Source: JAJPXI01 sp051867655 (GTDB lineage Bacteria > Bacillota > Clostridia > Oscillospirales > Oscillospiraceae). From it: DNA of 48,985 nucleotides. Below the pieces are notes generated by a model that saw only the letters and a list, made by a program, of their open reading frames with translations, ran no database searches and was not told the origin of the DNA. This document shows positions 22,963 to 31,876 of this stretch, piece after piece; position 1 is the stretch's first letter, and each line of letters starts with the position of its first letter. Both the position numbers and the translations under genes were made by a program. The DNA lies in NCBI GenBank assembly GCA_051867655.1, contig JBJDYV010000034.1, forward strand, positions 1 through 48,985, given 5' to 3'.

Positions 22963-24285
22963 ATGAAAAAGATCATCGCAATGCTTCTCGCACTCGCTAT
23001 GCTGTTTGCTCTGGCCGCCTGCTCCAGTTCCGGCGATAACAAAGAGCAAGATAAACCCTCCGACAACGCAGTTACCGACAACGCGGAAAAGAACACCGAC
23101 AACGCTGCTGAAAACACCGACAAGGGTTCCGAGCCCTCCGGCGAGCCCATCAAGATCGGCCACATCTGCGACCTGACCGGTAATGAGGCTCTGACCGGCA
23201 TGCAGGCCCGGGATGACATGGATTTTGCCGTCAAGCTGATCAACGAGCAGGGCGGCATCGCCGGCCGTCCGGTGGAAGTCTATCATAAGGACTCCCAGTC
23301 CGACGCCGCCGCCGCTTCCGACGCGGCCCGCCGCCTGGTGGAAGAGGACGGCGTGTGCGTCATCTTTGGGCCGACCCTGATCGGACATAAGGGCGCCGTG
23401 GCCAAGATCGCCGCTGCCATCCAGGTCCCCGTGGTCTTCTACAACCCCACTCCCGAGGGCATGATCAAGGACAACGAGTGGGTCCTGGGCGCTTCCGGCT
23501 CCACTCCCCAGATGCCCACCGTCATGGCGGACTACATCTACAATGAGCTGGGCTACCGCACCGTCGTCACCCTGACCAAGGACGACACCGGCGGCAAGTC
23601 CTACATGGATCCCTTCACGGCCAACTTCGAGGCCCTGGGCGGCACCGTGGTGGATCAGCGCTGGGCTCCCGCCGACACCACCGACTACTCCTCCTATCTG
23701 ATCCCCCTGGCCAACTCCGGCGCTGACTGCCTGGTGGCCTGGACCTCCGCTTCCTCCGCCATCCAGCTGTGGCAGGATTGGTACAGCATGGGCCTGAGCG
23801 AGAAGCTGCCCATCGTGGCCGTGATGCACGGCGCCTTTACCGACTCCTTCATCTGCGACGCTCTGACCGCCACCAACCCCGATCTGGTGGAAGAGATGAT
23901 GGGTACTTACGCCCCCATGACCTGGGCTTACAACATCGACTCCCCCGAGAATGAGGCGTTCGTGGAGGCCTGGAAGGCGGACCATGACGGCTCCCTCCCC
24001 ATCGGCAACAACCTGCCCGGCGCCACCGTTCAGGTCCTGCAGCTGCTGAAGGCCGCCGTGGAATCCCTGGATGGCGACACCTCCGATCTCACAGCCCTGC
24101 GTGACGCGCTGAAGGCCGCTGACGTCACCGGCCCTGAGGGGCGCACAGTCTTTGAAAACGGCAGCAATATCGCTACCAAGAGCGTCTACGTGGTCAAAGT
24201 CGTCAAGCTGGACGACGGAAGCTACAACTACGAGATGGTCAAGGAGTACGCCAACGTGCCTCCCGAGGGCCTGACCGTCGGCTGA
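22963..24285 (+). CDS. Branched-chain amino-acid-type ABC substrate-binding lipoprotein 3
   Basis: The 440-residue product is LivJ-like. Its signal is MKKIIAMLLALAMLFALAAC, then an Asn/Thr/Asp-rich linker (DNAVTDNAEKNTDNAAENTDK is repeat-like), then the core IKIGHICDLTGNEALTG. AGGAAGGTGAAGG precedes the ATG at 22963; the frame upstream to 22807 has no such site and is rejected. It is the only one of the three paralogs not followed by a U-tailed terminator, so it is the one cotranscribed with the fused permease and ATPases and is probably the primary partner. Confidence 0.92.
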   Translation: MKKIIAMLLALAMLFALAACSSSGDNKEQDKPSDNAVTDNAEKNTDNAAENTDKGSEPSGEPIKIGHICDLTGNEALTGMQARDDMDFAVKLINEQGGIAGRPVEVYHKDSQSDAAAASDAARRLVEEDGVCVIFGPTLIGHKGAVAKIAAAIQVPVVFYNPTPEGMIKDNEWVLGASGSTPQMPTVMADYIYNELGYRTVVTLTKDDTGGKSYMDPFTANFEALGGTVVDQRWAPADTTDYSSYLIPLANSGADCLVAWTSASSAIQLWQDWYSMGLSEKLPIVAVMHGAFTDSFICDALTATNPDLVEEMMGTYAPMTWAYNIDSPENEAFVEAWKADHDGSLPIGNNLPGATVQVLQLLKAAVESLDGDTSDLTALRDALKAADVTGPEGRTVFENGSNIATKSVYVVKVVKLDDGSYNYEMVKEYANVPPEGLTVG

Positions 24286-24331
24286 TCCTCTGCAGCTTCC
24301 CCGCATATCGCTCTTGACATGATCGCGTGAT

Positions 24332-24403
24332 GATGTGGGACATCGGTTGTTGATCGAACGGTGTCCCACATCCCATTCTCCGACTTCGGCCCCCGGCCGA
24401 AGT
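24332..24403 (+). other. Two stem-loops between binding protein 3 and the permease
   Basis: GATGTGGGACA (24332-24342) pairs with TGTCCCACATC (24362-24372), and ACTTCGGCC (24383-24391) pairs with GGCCGAAGT (24395-24403). Neither has a U tract, so they more likely attenuate readthrough or protect the upstream mRNA than terminate. This fits a much higher need for binding protein than for permease. Confidence 0.65.
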
Positions 24404-24471
24404 GACACCCGAAACCCAAGGAAGCAGTCCTTCCGAAACTCTTTTCACAGAAAAAGGGGGCACACAACCTC

Positions 24472-26462
24472 ATGGATTTGTTCTTAACCATTCTCGGCAT
24501 TTTGATCATGGGTCTCGCCAACGGCCTGGTCCTGTTTGTGATCGCTACCGGCATGTCCCTGACCCTGGGCCTGATGCGCGTGGTCAACATGTCTCACGGC
24601 GCCATCTACATGTTCGCCGGCTACTGCGGCATCGCCGTCTACAGCGCGACGCAGAACTGGTTCCTGGCGATTATCGTCGGCGCTCTGGTGGGCGCTGCGC
24701 TGGGCGCCGTCCTGGAGATCGGCTTCCTGCGCCGTCTGTATAAGTATCCCACCTATCAGGTGCTGCTGACCATCGGCGTCATCAACATTCTGAACAACGT
24801 GGCGCAGTGGATCTGGGGCGGCCAGCCCATGACCGCGCCCATTCCCAAGTTCCTGACCGGCGGCTTCCAGATGGGCAACATCACCGTGCCCTGGATCCGG
24901 ATCTTTATGATCATCTTCGGCGGCATCATGTGCATCCTGCTGTGGCTGCTGCAGGATCGGACCCGCGTCGGCGCCATGGTCCGCGCCGGCATGGACAACC
25001 GCGAGGTCGCCGCGACCCTGGGCATTAACAACAAACTGATCTTCACCGGCGTCTTCATCCTGGGCTCCCTGGTCGCGGGCGCCAGCGCCATGATCGGCGG
25101 CTCCGTCACCGGCGTGGGCGCGGGCACTGCCTGGAGCGTCCTGCTGGACTCCATCATCGTCGTCGTGGTCGGCGGCACCGGCTCCATCCAGGGCGCCCTG
25201 TTGGGCGGCGTGATCATCGGTGTGGCCAACTCCTTCGGCACCGTGTACCTGCCCACCCTGACTCCCTTCCTGAAGTACCTGGTCCTGATCATCGTCCTGC
25301 TGATCAAGCCCTCCGGCCTGCTGGGCCGCAAGGTGGACGTCAACAAGGCCATCGAGGCCGACCTGGAGAAGACCGGCTCCAAGGGCCATCCCGATCCCAT
25401 GCCCCGCGCCGAGGTGGTCATCCGCAATGGCCGCCTGACCGCCAAGATGACCGCCTACCGCTGGGTTCCCTCCCTGGTGTGCGTGCTGTTCCTGGTCCTG
25501 TGCCCCCTGTTTATGAAGCCCGTCACCGTCTCCATGCTGAGCAAGGCTCTGATCTTCGCCCTGTTTGCCGCCTCTCTGGACGTCATCATGGGCTACGGCG
25601 GCATGCGCTCCTTCGGCCATGCGGCCTACTTCGGCCTGGGCGGCTACACAGTCACCCTGCTGTATAACCACGCCAACATTACAAACTTCTGGCTGGTGCT
25701 GGTCGCGGTCCTGGTGGTCTGCGCGGTCTTCGGCGCCGTCATCAGCTACTTCACCCTGAAGTTCTCCGGTACTTACTTCCTGATCGTCACCATGGCCTTC
25801 GGCCAGCTGCTCAGCGCCGTGGCCACCAAGTGGATCGCATTCACCGGCGGCTCCGACGGTCAGTCCAGCCACCGCCCGGATCTGGGCTTCGTCAACATCA
25901 AGTGGAACCAGACCTCGCTGTTCTACTTCGTGCTGATCTGCTTCCTGATCTGCTTCATTATCCTGAAGCTCATCATGCGCTCCTCCTTCGGCCGCTCCAT
26001 CGTGGGTATCCGCGAGAACGAGGGCCGCATGAAGGCCCTGGGCTACAACACCTGGAAGACCAAGTATGTGGCCTGCATCATTGCCGCCATCTTCGCCGGT
26101 ATCGCCGGTATGCTGTACAGCTACATCTACCTGATCATGACGCCCACCGATCTGGACCTGACCACCTCGGCCAAGCCCATGCTGATGGTCATCATGGGCG
26201 GCGGCAGCACCCTGTGGGGCCCCGTCCTGGGCGGCTTCATCATCACCCTGTTCGAGACCTACGCCGGTCAGTTCGCCCCCGAGCGCTGGCCGCTGCTGCT
26301 GGGCCTGCTGTACGTGGTCTGCGTCCTGTTCCTGCGCGGCGGTATCTCTCCGTACCTGATCCGCCTGTACAACTGGGTCGGCTACAAGCTGTTCCCCGAC
26401 GGAAAGGGCGCCATCAAGTGCAAGTCTGCCGCTGCTGAAAACGCCGGAGAGGAGATGAAGAA

Positions 26463-26466
<4 letters not shown>
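24472..26466 (+). CDS. LivH-LivM fused branched-chain amino-acid-type permease
   Basis: The 664-residue product joins two ABC permeases that are normally separate genes. Residues 1-290 resemble LivH (GLVLFVIATGMSLTLGLMRVVNMSHGAIYMFAGY at the start; GGTGSIQGALLGGVIIG later). Residues about 330-650 resemble LivM (SKALIFALFAASLDVIMGYGGMRSFGHAAYFGLGGYT, then the EAA-like loop REN EGRMKALGYNTWKTK). A polar linker of about 35 residues (NKAIEADLEKTGSKGHPDP) lies between them in the cytoplasm. The frame is continuous with no internal ribosome site, so it is a genuine fusion. The stop overlaps livG (ATGA). Confidence 0.9.
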
Positions 26467-27206
<740 letters not shown>

Positions 27207-27228
27207 TTAGGAAAGTGAGGAACAGAAC

Positions 27229-27933
27229 ATGGAGAACATGTTAAAGATCGAAGGCATCAACAGCTACTACGGCGACAGCCACATTCTGTTTGATCTTTCC
27301 CTGGACGTTCCCGAGGGCAGCACCGTGTCCGTCTTGGGCCGCAACGGTATGGGTAAGACCACCGTCTGCCGCTCCATCGTGGGCATCACCCCGCCCCGCA
27401 GCGGCACCATCACCTTCAAGGGCGAGAAGATCAGCGGCATGGAGCCCCACAAGATCGCCAAGAAGGGCATGGCCTATGTGCCCCAGGGCCGCGGCATCTT
27501 TGCCTCTCTGTCCGTCAAGGAAAACCTGACCGTGGGCGCCCGCGGCCAGGATAAGCCCAACGCCTGGACCCTGGAGCGGGTGTACGACTTCTTCCCCATC
27601 CTGGAGAAGCGCCAGAATATGCCCGGCAACCTGCTCTCCGGCGGCGAGCAGCAGATGCTGGCCGTGGGCCGCGCCCTGATGACCAACCCCGACCTGCTGA
27701 TCATGGACGAGCCGTCCGAAGGTCTGGCCCCCCTGATCATCAAGCAGATCGGCGAAGTCATCACCAAGCTGAAGGGTCAGCTGACCGTCTTCCTGGTGGA
27801 GCAGAACTTCAACATGGCCCTGTCCGTCGCTGACTATGTCTACATCATCAGCAAGGGCCAGGTCGTCCATCAGTGCACGCCCGAGGAGCTGCGCCACGAC
27901 GAGGAGACCAAGAGCAAGTGGCTGGGCGTGTGA
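27229..27933 (+). CDS. livF: LivF-type ABC ATPase
   Basis: The 234-residue product is the second ATPase of the same transporter: Walker A GRNGMGKTT, signature LSGGEQQMLAVGRAL, Walker B LLIMDEPSEGLAP, and the QNFNMALSVADYVYIISKGQ tail typical of LivF. It pairs with LivG to drive the fused permease. A hairpin terminator follows after about 40 bases. Confidence 0.94.
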   Translation: MENMLKIEGINSYYGDSHILFDLSLDVPEGSTVSVLGRNGMGKTTVCRSIVGITPPRSGTITFKGEKISGMEPHKIAKKGMAYVPQGRGIFASLSVKENLTVGARGQDKPNAWTLERVYDFFPILEKRQNMPGNLLSGGEQQMLAVGRALMTNPDLLIMDEPSEGLAPLIIKQIGEVITKLKGQLTVFLVEQNFNMALSVADYVYIISKGQVVHQCTPEELRHDEETKSKWLGV

Positions 27934-27970
27934 TCCCATCCGCGCAACCGGCCTGATACAAGTTGATACA

Positions 27971-28004
27971 GACAGCGCGCGCCCCAAACGGGGGCGCGCT
28001 GTTT
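27971..28004 (+). terminator. Terminator after livF, first copy
   Basis: ACAGCGCGCGCCCC and GGGGGCGCGCTGT pair around an AAAC loop with one small bulge, followed by a short T run. A near-identical hairpin recurs at 28259-28291, and the copies bracket the hairpin array. Confidence 0.75.
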
Positions 28005-28010
28005 GAGACT

Positions 28011-28226
28011 GTCGAAAAAGGCTGCGCCTTTTCCGACAAAAGGACTGCGGCCTGCTGCAGCGCACAAATTGTCCGCCAATAGCGGACAATTTGCACGTTT
28101 GCAGACCGAGAAGTGTTTTCTCCGACGCACATGTCGCCGGAGAAAACGGATCCCATTTTATTTCGCCGCTGCGGCGGCGAAACTAGGCAGCATAAGTTCG
28201 GCAGCCGAAATCATAGATTTCGTGCC
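28011..28226 (+). repeat. Array of five stem-loops (MITE-like or structured RNA)
   Basis: Five hairpins follow one another: 28011-28037 (GTCGAAAAAGGC / GCCTTTTCCGAC, one mismatch), 28065-28093 (CAAATTGTCCGC / GCGGACAATTTG), 28115-28147 (GTTTTCTCCG / CGGAGAAAAC), 28161-28182 (TTTCGCCGC / GCGGCGAAA) and 28200-28226 (GAAATC / GATTTC with GGC/GCC outside). No gene spans them. The block lies between two copies of the same terminator, and its outer edges (CTGTTTGAGACTGTCG and, inverted, CTGTCTCAGTGCGAC) are weakly similar. Confidence 0.6.
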
Positions 28227-28258
28227 TCACTTATCTGCGAGGTTTTTTGTCGCACTGA

Positions 28259-28291
28259 GACAGCGCGTCCCCAAACGGGGGCGCGCTGTTT
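28259..28291 (+). terminator. Terminator, second copy
   Basis: CAGCGCG TCCCC AAAC GGGGGCGCGCTG is a near copy of the hairpin at 27971-28004, here followed by a longer T run (TTTTTTT). This copy looks like the stronger terminator. From 28300 to 28398 I see nothing further. Confidence 0.8.
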
Positions 28292-28398
28292 TTTTATCCC
28301 GGAAACCTGCCTTTTTTTGGCATGTGAAGGGGGAGGGGAAGACATTTTGTGCCGCTTTATCCGCTTTACTGAAGAAAAGAGAAACTTCCCGAAATAAA

Positions 28399-28433
28399 AT
28401 GCTTCCTTATTCAGATAATGAATAAGGAAGCAT
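28399..28433 (-). terminator. Terminator of the LysR gene
   Basis: ATGCTTCCTTATTCA (28399-28413) pairs perfectly with TGAATAAGGAAGCAT (28419-28433) and gives a U-rich tail on the minus strand. Confidence 0.85.
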
Positions 28434-28491
28434 GCAAAATAAATATTTCACAACAAAGATTTTTGGTGATACATTTTTTTAGTAAATCTTA

Positions 28492-29397
28492 CTAAATATG
28501 TCCCAGGGAGGAGACACGCTCCGCGGCCAGCTCTGTGAAGACCGGAATGACGGGGTTGCGGTACGCGGTGCTCCACACGGCGGCGATGTAATTGGCGGCG
28601 CCCACGTCGGGCACAGGGATGCAGACATACCGGCTGTCAAAGAAGCAGGGGTTGTCCGACGTGACCAGGGCAACGCCGGCGCCGTTGCGGACCTTGGTGA
28701 TCACATCCTCCACGCTGCTGGCGGTCCCGAAATGGACGTTTTCAATGCCGCACCGCTTGCAGACCTTCAGCACGTCGTTCTCGCGGCTCTTGCGCCATTT
28801 GGATTCCGCCAGCAAAAAGGTCTCGCCCGACAGATCGGAGGGCTGGATGTCCTTTTTCGTCGCCAGGGGATGGGTGCTGGACATGGCGATCATGTGGGAG
28901 ACCGGGCAGCAGTTGATGTGACGGACCCCCCGGACGAAGCACAGGTCCAGGCTGTAGATGAAGATGACGTCAAAGTCCCCGTGGGTCAGCCCCTTGCCCA
29001 GCACGGAAAAGACGGCGGGCTCCGCAGTGACCTTCACATTGGGATACCGCTTCCTGAACTCCTCGATCAGCGGATAGACAAAAATGTCGGTGTTCAAATA
29101 GCTCAGGTACCCGATGGACAGACTTCCGCTGATGGATTCCTTCGTGTTCCTGACCGAGGCGAGCAGAGTCTCAAAGTCCCCCTGCATCCGCGTCAGCTCG
29201 GCGGCGATGGCGCTGCCGGCGGCGGTCAACCGGACGATATTCTGATTCCGGTAAAACAGCTCCACGCCCCACTCCTCTTCCAGCTGCGCGATCTGGCGGC
29301 TGGCGGTGGGCTGGGAGACATGGTTCTCCTCGGAAGCCTTTGTGAAATTCAGGTACTTCGCGACGCTGAGAAACAATTCGACCTGACGACTGTTCAT
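28492..29397 (-). CDS. LysR-family transcriptional regulator
   Basis: The 301-residue product starts MNSRQVELFLSVAKYLNFTKASEENHVSQPTASRQIAQLEEEWGVELF, the canonical LysR winged helix. A substrate-binding-like effector domain follows (SISGSLSIGYLSY onward). The start at 29397 is chosen because the LysR fold begins there; a longer frame to 29469 lies over the promoter. It is divergent from the ribose-type ABC operon at 29654, so it is expected to be its activator, using an inducer related to the transported compound. There are unusually many cysteines in the effector domain (CFVRGVRHINCCPVS, VCKRCG, NPCFF), possibly redox- or metal-related, but this is speculation. Confidence 0.88.
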   Translation of the reverse strand: MNSRQVELFLSVAKYLNFTKASEENHVSQPTASRQIAQLEEEWGVELFYRNQNIVRLTAAGSAIAAELTRMQGDFETLLASVRNTKESISGSLSIGYLSYLNTDIFVYPLIEEFRKRYPNVKVTAEPAVFSVLGKGLTHGDFDVIFIYSLDLCFVRGVRHINCCPVSHMIAMSSTHPLATKKDIQPSDLSGETFLLAESKWRKSRENDVLKVCKRCGIENVHFGTASSVEDVITKVRNGAGVALVTSDNPCFFDSRYVCIPVPDVGAANYIAAVWSTAYRNPVIPVFTELAAERVSSLGHI

Positions 29398-29485
29398 GAG
29401 ACATTCCCCGCTTATGATCTGATCTGCCGTTTCCGGCGCTGAGGCTGCATAAGGGGTGATCGATGCCATAGATCAAGCCACGACT

Positions 29486-29514
29486 ATCATATCATAAAGT
29501 GCGAGTTGACTCAA
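29486..29514 (-). promoter_or_regulatory. Promoter of the LysR gene
   Basis: On the minus strand TTGAGT (29509-29514) and TATGAT (29486-29491) are 17 bp apart. The region also carries the repeated ATCAT/ATCAT and is the likely site of LysR binding between the divergent genes. Confidence 0.65.
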
Positions 29515-29591
29515 GGGTTTTGCAGCGGGGGAACGAAAGAAATAAAACCGCCCCAAAGCCCCGCTTCGGCCCACTTGTTCAGCCCATTTAA

Positions 29592-29624
29592 ATGGCTGCG
29601 GAATGGATCGGATCACGCAGCCAT
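29592..29624 (+). promoter_or_regulatory. Inverted repeat before the binding-protein gene
   Basis: ATGGCTGCG (29592-29600) and CGCAGCCAT (29616-29624) form a 9-bp inverted repeat just upstream of a TATGAT-like -10 (29624-29629). It could be an operator or a leader hairpin. No convincing -35 was seen, consistent with an activator-dependent promoter. Confidence 0.4.
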
Positions 29625-29653
29625 ATGATGGAAATATGAAAGGAGAAAAGACT

Positions 29654-30778
29654 ATGAGCAAACTTGCAAAACGGACCCTGGCGATCGTACTGGCTTTGAG
29701 CATGTGCCTGGCCCTGGCAGCCTGCGGAAGCAAGGACAAGGGCGGCTCCGAGGAGGGCGGGACGTCCTATTACATCGGGTTCAATACCTGGGGTGCCGGA
29801 ACTGCCACCTTCGACTTTATGGCCGACGTGACCACCGACGCTCTGGATACCTACGGTGCGACCTATTCCCGCGCCAGTGACGACCATATGGCTGACAAGG
29901 AACTGCAGAATATTCAGAACTTCATTTCCGCCGAGGTGGACGGCATCATCATGCAGAGTACCGCCGAGCCCACCCTGCCCAAGGCGGCCGAGGAGTGCGC
30001 CAAGGCCAAGATCCCCTTCGTGCTGGCTGTCTTTACCGGCGCTGACGAGGACCGCGCCAAGGTCCGCGAGGAGAACGAGTATTACCTGGGCTCCGTCAAC
30101 GCCGATATGTATGAAGAGGGCTACATCATGGGCAAGGCCGCCGCGGAGGACGGCCACAAGACCGCCGTTCTGCTGGGCGGCAACGTAGGCGACGCCCACT
30201 TCGAGATGCGTATTGCCGGCTTTACCAAGGCCTTCGTGGAAGAGGGCGGCGGCAAGATCCTGGAGGAGGCCCGCTGCACCAGTCCCGCTGAGGGCCAGGA
30301 GAAGGCCAACGCCATGCTCAGCGCCAACAAGACCGCCGACTGCCTGTACGCCATGGTGGGCGACTATGTGCCCGGCGCCGTCAACGCCATGGAGACTCTG
30401 GGCATCAGCATGCCCATCTACGTGACCAACGCCAACACCGATGCCATCGAGTACATCCGCAACGGCAAGATCGCCGCCGCCACCACCGGCAACGACCTGG
30501 TCTGCGCCGTGGCCGCCGCCCTGATGATCAACTACCTGGACGGCCATCAGATCCTGGACAACGAGGGCAAGGCCCCCGAGCTGAAGAGCGTGGGCTTCCG
30601 CATTGACGCCGACAACGTGGACGACTACGAGCGGCTCTTCCTGAACAACATCCCCTTCACCGACGAGGTGCTGAAGACTCTGGTGTATCGCTATAACGAG
30701 AACGTCACCTACGACACCTTTGCGGACTTCATGGCGAACCACCTGAATCTGGAGTCCCTGGTGGCGGACAACAAGTAA
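29654..30778 (+). CDS. Ribose-type ABC substrate-binding lipoprotein
   Basis: The 374-residue product has the signal MSKLAKRTLAIVLALSMCLALAAC (lipobox cysteine near residue 24) and a periplasmic-binding-type fold related to RbsB/LacI (ADKELQNIQNFISAEVDGIIMQSTAEPTLPKAAEECAKAKIPFV is the usual second-strand pattern; GYIMGKAAAEDGHKTAVLLGG later). AAAGGAG precedes the ATG. It leads the operon with two permeases and a double ATPase. The family transports sugars, purines, autoinducers and other polyols, so the ligand is open. Two stem-loops follow it. Confidence 0.9.
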   Translation: MSKLAKRTLAIVLALSMCLALAACGSKDKGGSEEGGTSYYIGFNTWGAGTATFDFMADVTTDALDTYGATYSRASDDHMADKELQNIQNFISAEVDGIIMQSTAEPTLPKAAEECAKAKIPFVLAVFTGADEDRAKVREENEYYLGSVNADMYEEGYIMGKAAAEDGHKTAVLLGGNVGDAHFEMRIAGFTKAFVEEGGGKILEEARCTSPAEGQEKANAMLSANKTADCLYAMVGDYVPGAVNAMETLGISMPIYVTNANTDAIEYIRNGKIAAATTGNDLVCAVAAALMINYLDGHQILDNEGKAPELKSVGFRIDADNVDDYERLFLNNIPFTDEVLKTLVYRYNENVTYDTFADFMANHLNLESLVADNK

Positions 30779-30809
30779 GCAGACGGAAGAACCAAATATC
30801 CCGGATCCA

Positions 30810-30879
30810 AAGCCCCGCTTGCCGCCCCAAGCGGCGGGCGGGGCTTCTCCGAAACGGATCAGAGCGGCGCTGCCGCTCT
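30810..30879 (+). other. Tandem stem-loops after the binding-protein gene
   Basis: AAGCCCCGC (30810-30818) pairs with GCGGGGCTT (30838-30846), and AGAGCGGC (30861-30868) pairs with GCCGCTCT (30872-30879), without U tracts. They can protect the upstream mRNA and reduce readthrough into the permease. The second hairpin ends just before the ribosome site (AAGGAG, 30882-30887) of the next gene. Confidence 0.65.
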
Positions 30880-30898
30880 GTAAGGAGCGTGACGCAAC

Positions 30899-31876
30899 TT
30901 GCAAACCAAGACTGTCAACAAGACCGAAAAACAGCAGAACACGGGCCTGAACCTGCTGATCCTGATCGCGGCGATGGTGGTCGTGGCGGTCATCGTCAAC
31001 CTGTTCACCGGCGGGGAGTTCCTGACGGTCAAAAACGTGGAGATCATTGTCTCCAACTCCGTCTATCCCACCTTCATCGCCTGGGCCCTGTGCTTCCTGT
31101 TCGCCTGTGGTTATACGGACCTGTCCATGGGCGGCGTGCTGGTGCTGGGCTCCTTCGCCGCCTGCGCCTTCGGAAACGCCTTCGGCTATCCCGGCGTCGT
31201 CCTGGGCGGCCTGATTGCGGGCACCCTGCTGGTGTGCATCAATTTCGGCATCTTCACCGCCACCCGCATCCCCTCCTGGATCGCCAGCATCAGCCTGGCC
31301 CTGGTCTATGAGGCCCTGTCGGTGTTCCTGCGCTCGGCGAAGCTGACCAAGCCCTATGTGGACACCGAGCTGAGCCGGGATCTGCGGGCCCTGGGCCAGT
31401 TCCCCCTGAACGTCATCATCCTGATCGTGGGCTTTGTCATCGTCTACTTCGTCTACAACCGGACCACCATCGGCCTGAACGTCCGGGCCGTGGGCGGCAA
31501 CGCTAACGTATCCAAGGCCCTGGGCATCAACATCGCCAGGACCATCCTGGCGGTGGGTCTGATCGCCGGTCTGCTCATGGGCGTGGCCTGCATCGTCCAG
31601 GAGAGCTACAACGGCAAGACCTTCGCCATGTCCGGCCTGACCAGCATCCAGATGATCTTCAAGCCCCTGGCCATCGCCCTGCTGGCCCAGATCCTTCAGA
31701 AGCGCATCAACATCATCGTGGCGGTGCCCTTCTGCTCCATCATCATCTACGGCGTGTTCAACATCATGACGTTCTTCGGCGTCCCCTCCGGCACCCTGCA
31801 GGATGTGTTCCTGGGCGCCTTCGTCGTTGTGTTCGGCATCATCGGCCAGGCCGGTACAAAGGAGGTCGTGAAATGA
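30899..31876 (+). CDS. Ribose-type ABC permease 1
   Basis: The 325-residue product has about eight to ten membrane segments and the RbsC-like motif GLNVRAVGGNANVSKALGIN in the cytoplasmic loop that touches the ATPase. The start is a TTG at 30899 with AAGGAG 11 bases upstream; the GTG at 30889 is in another frame. It overlaps the ATPase gene by four bases. It differs clearly from permease 2, so the channel is probably a heterodimer. Confidence 0.88.
   Translation: MQTKTVNKTEKQQNTGLNLLILIAAMVVVAVIVNLFTGGEFLTVKNVEIIVSNSVYPTFIAWALCFLFACGYTDLSMGGVLVLGSFAACAFGNAFGYPGVVLGGLIAGTLLVCINFGIFTATRIPSWIASISLALVYEALSVFLRSAKLTKPYVDTELSRDLRALGQFPLNVIILIVGFVIVYFVYNRTTIGLNVRAVGGNANVSKALGINIARTILAVGLIAGLLMGVACIVQESYNGKTFAMSGLTSIQMIFKPLAIALLAQILQKRINIIVAVPFCSIIIYGVFNIMTFFGVPSGTLQDVFLGAFVVVFGIIGQAGTKEVVK

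Noticed and set aside
29603..29653. Longer N-terminus of the ribose-type binding protein
   Set aside because: AAAGGAG lies directly before the ATG at 29654 and the signal peptide starts there; the upstream codons overlap the inverted repeat.
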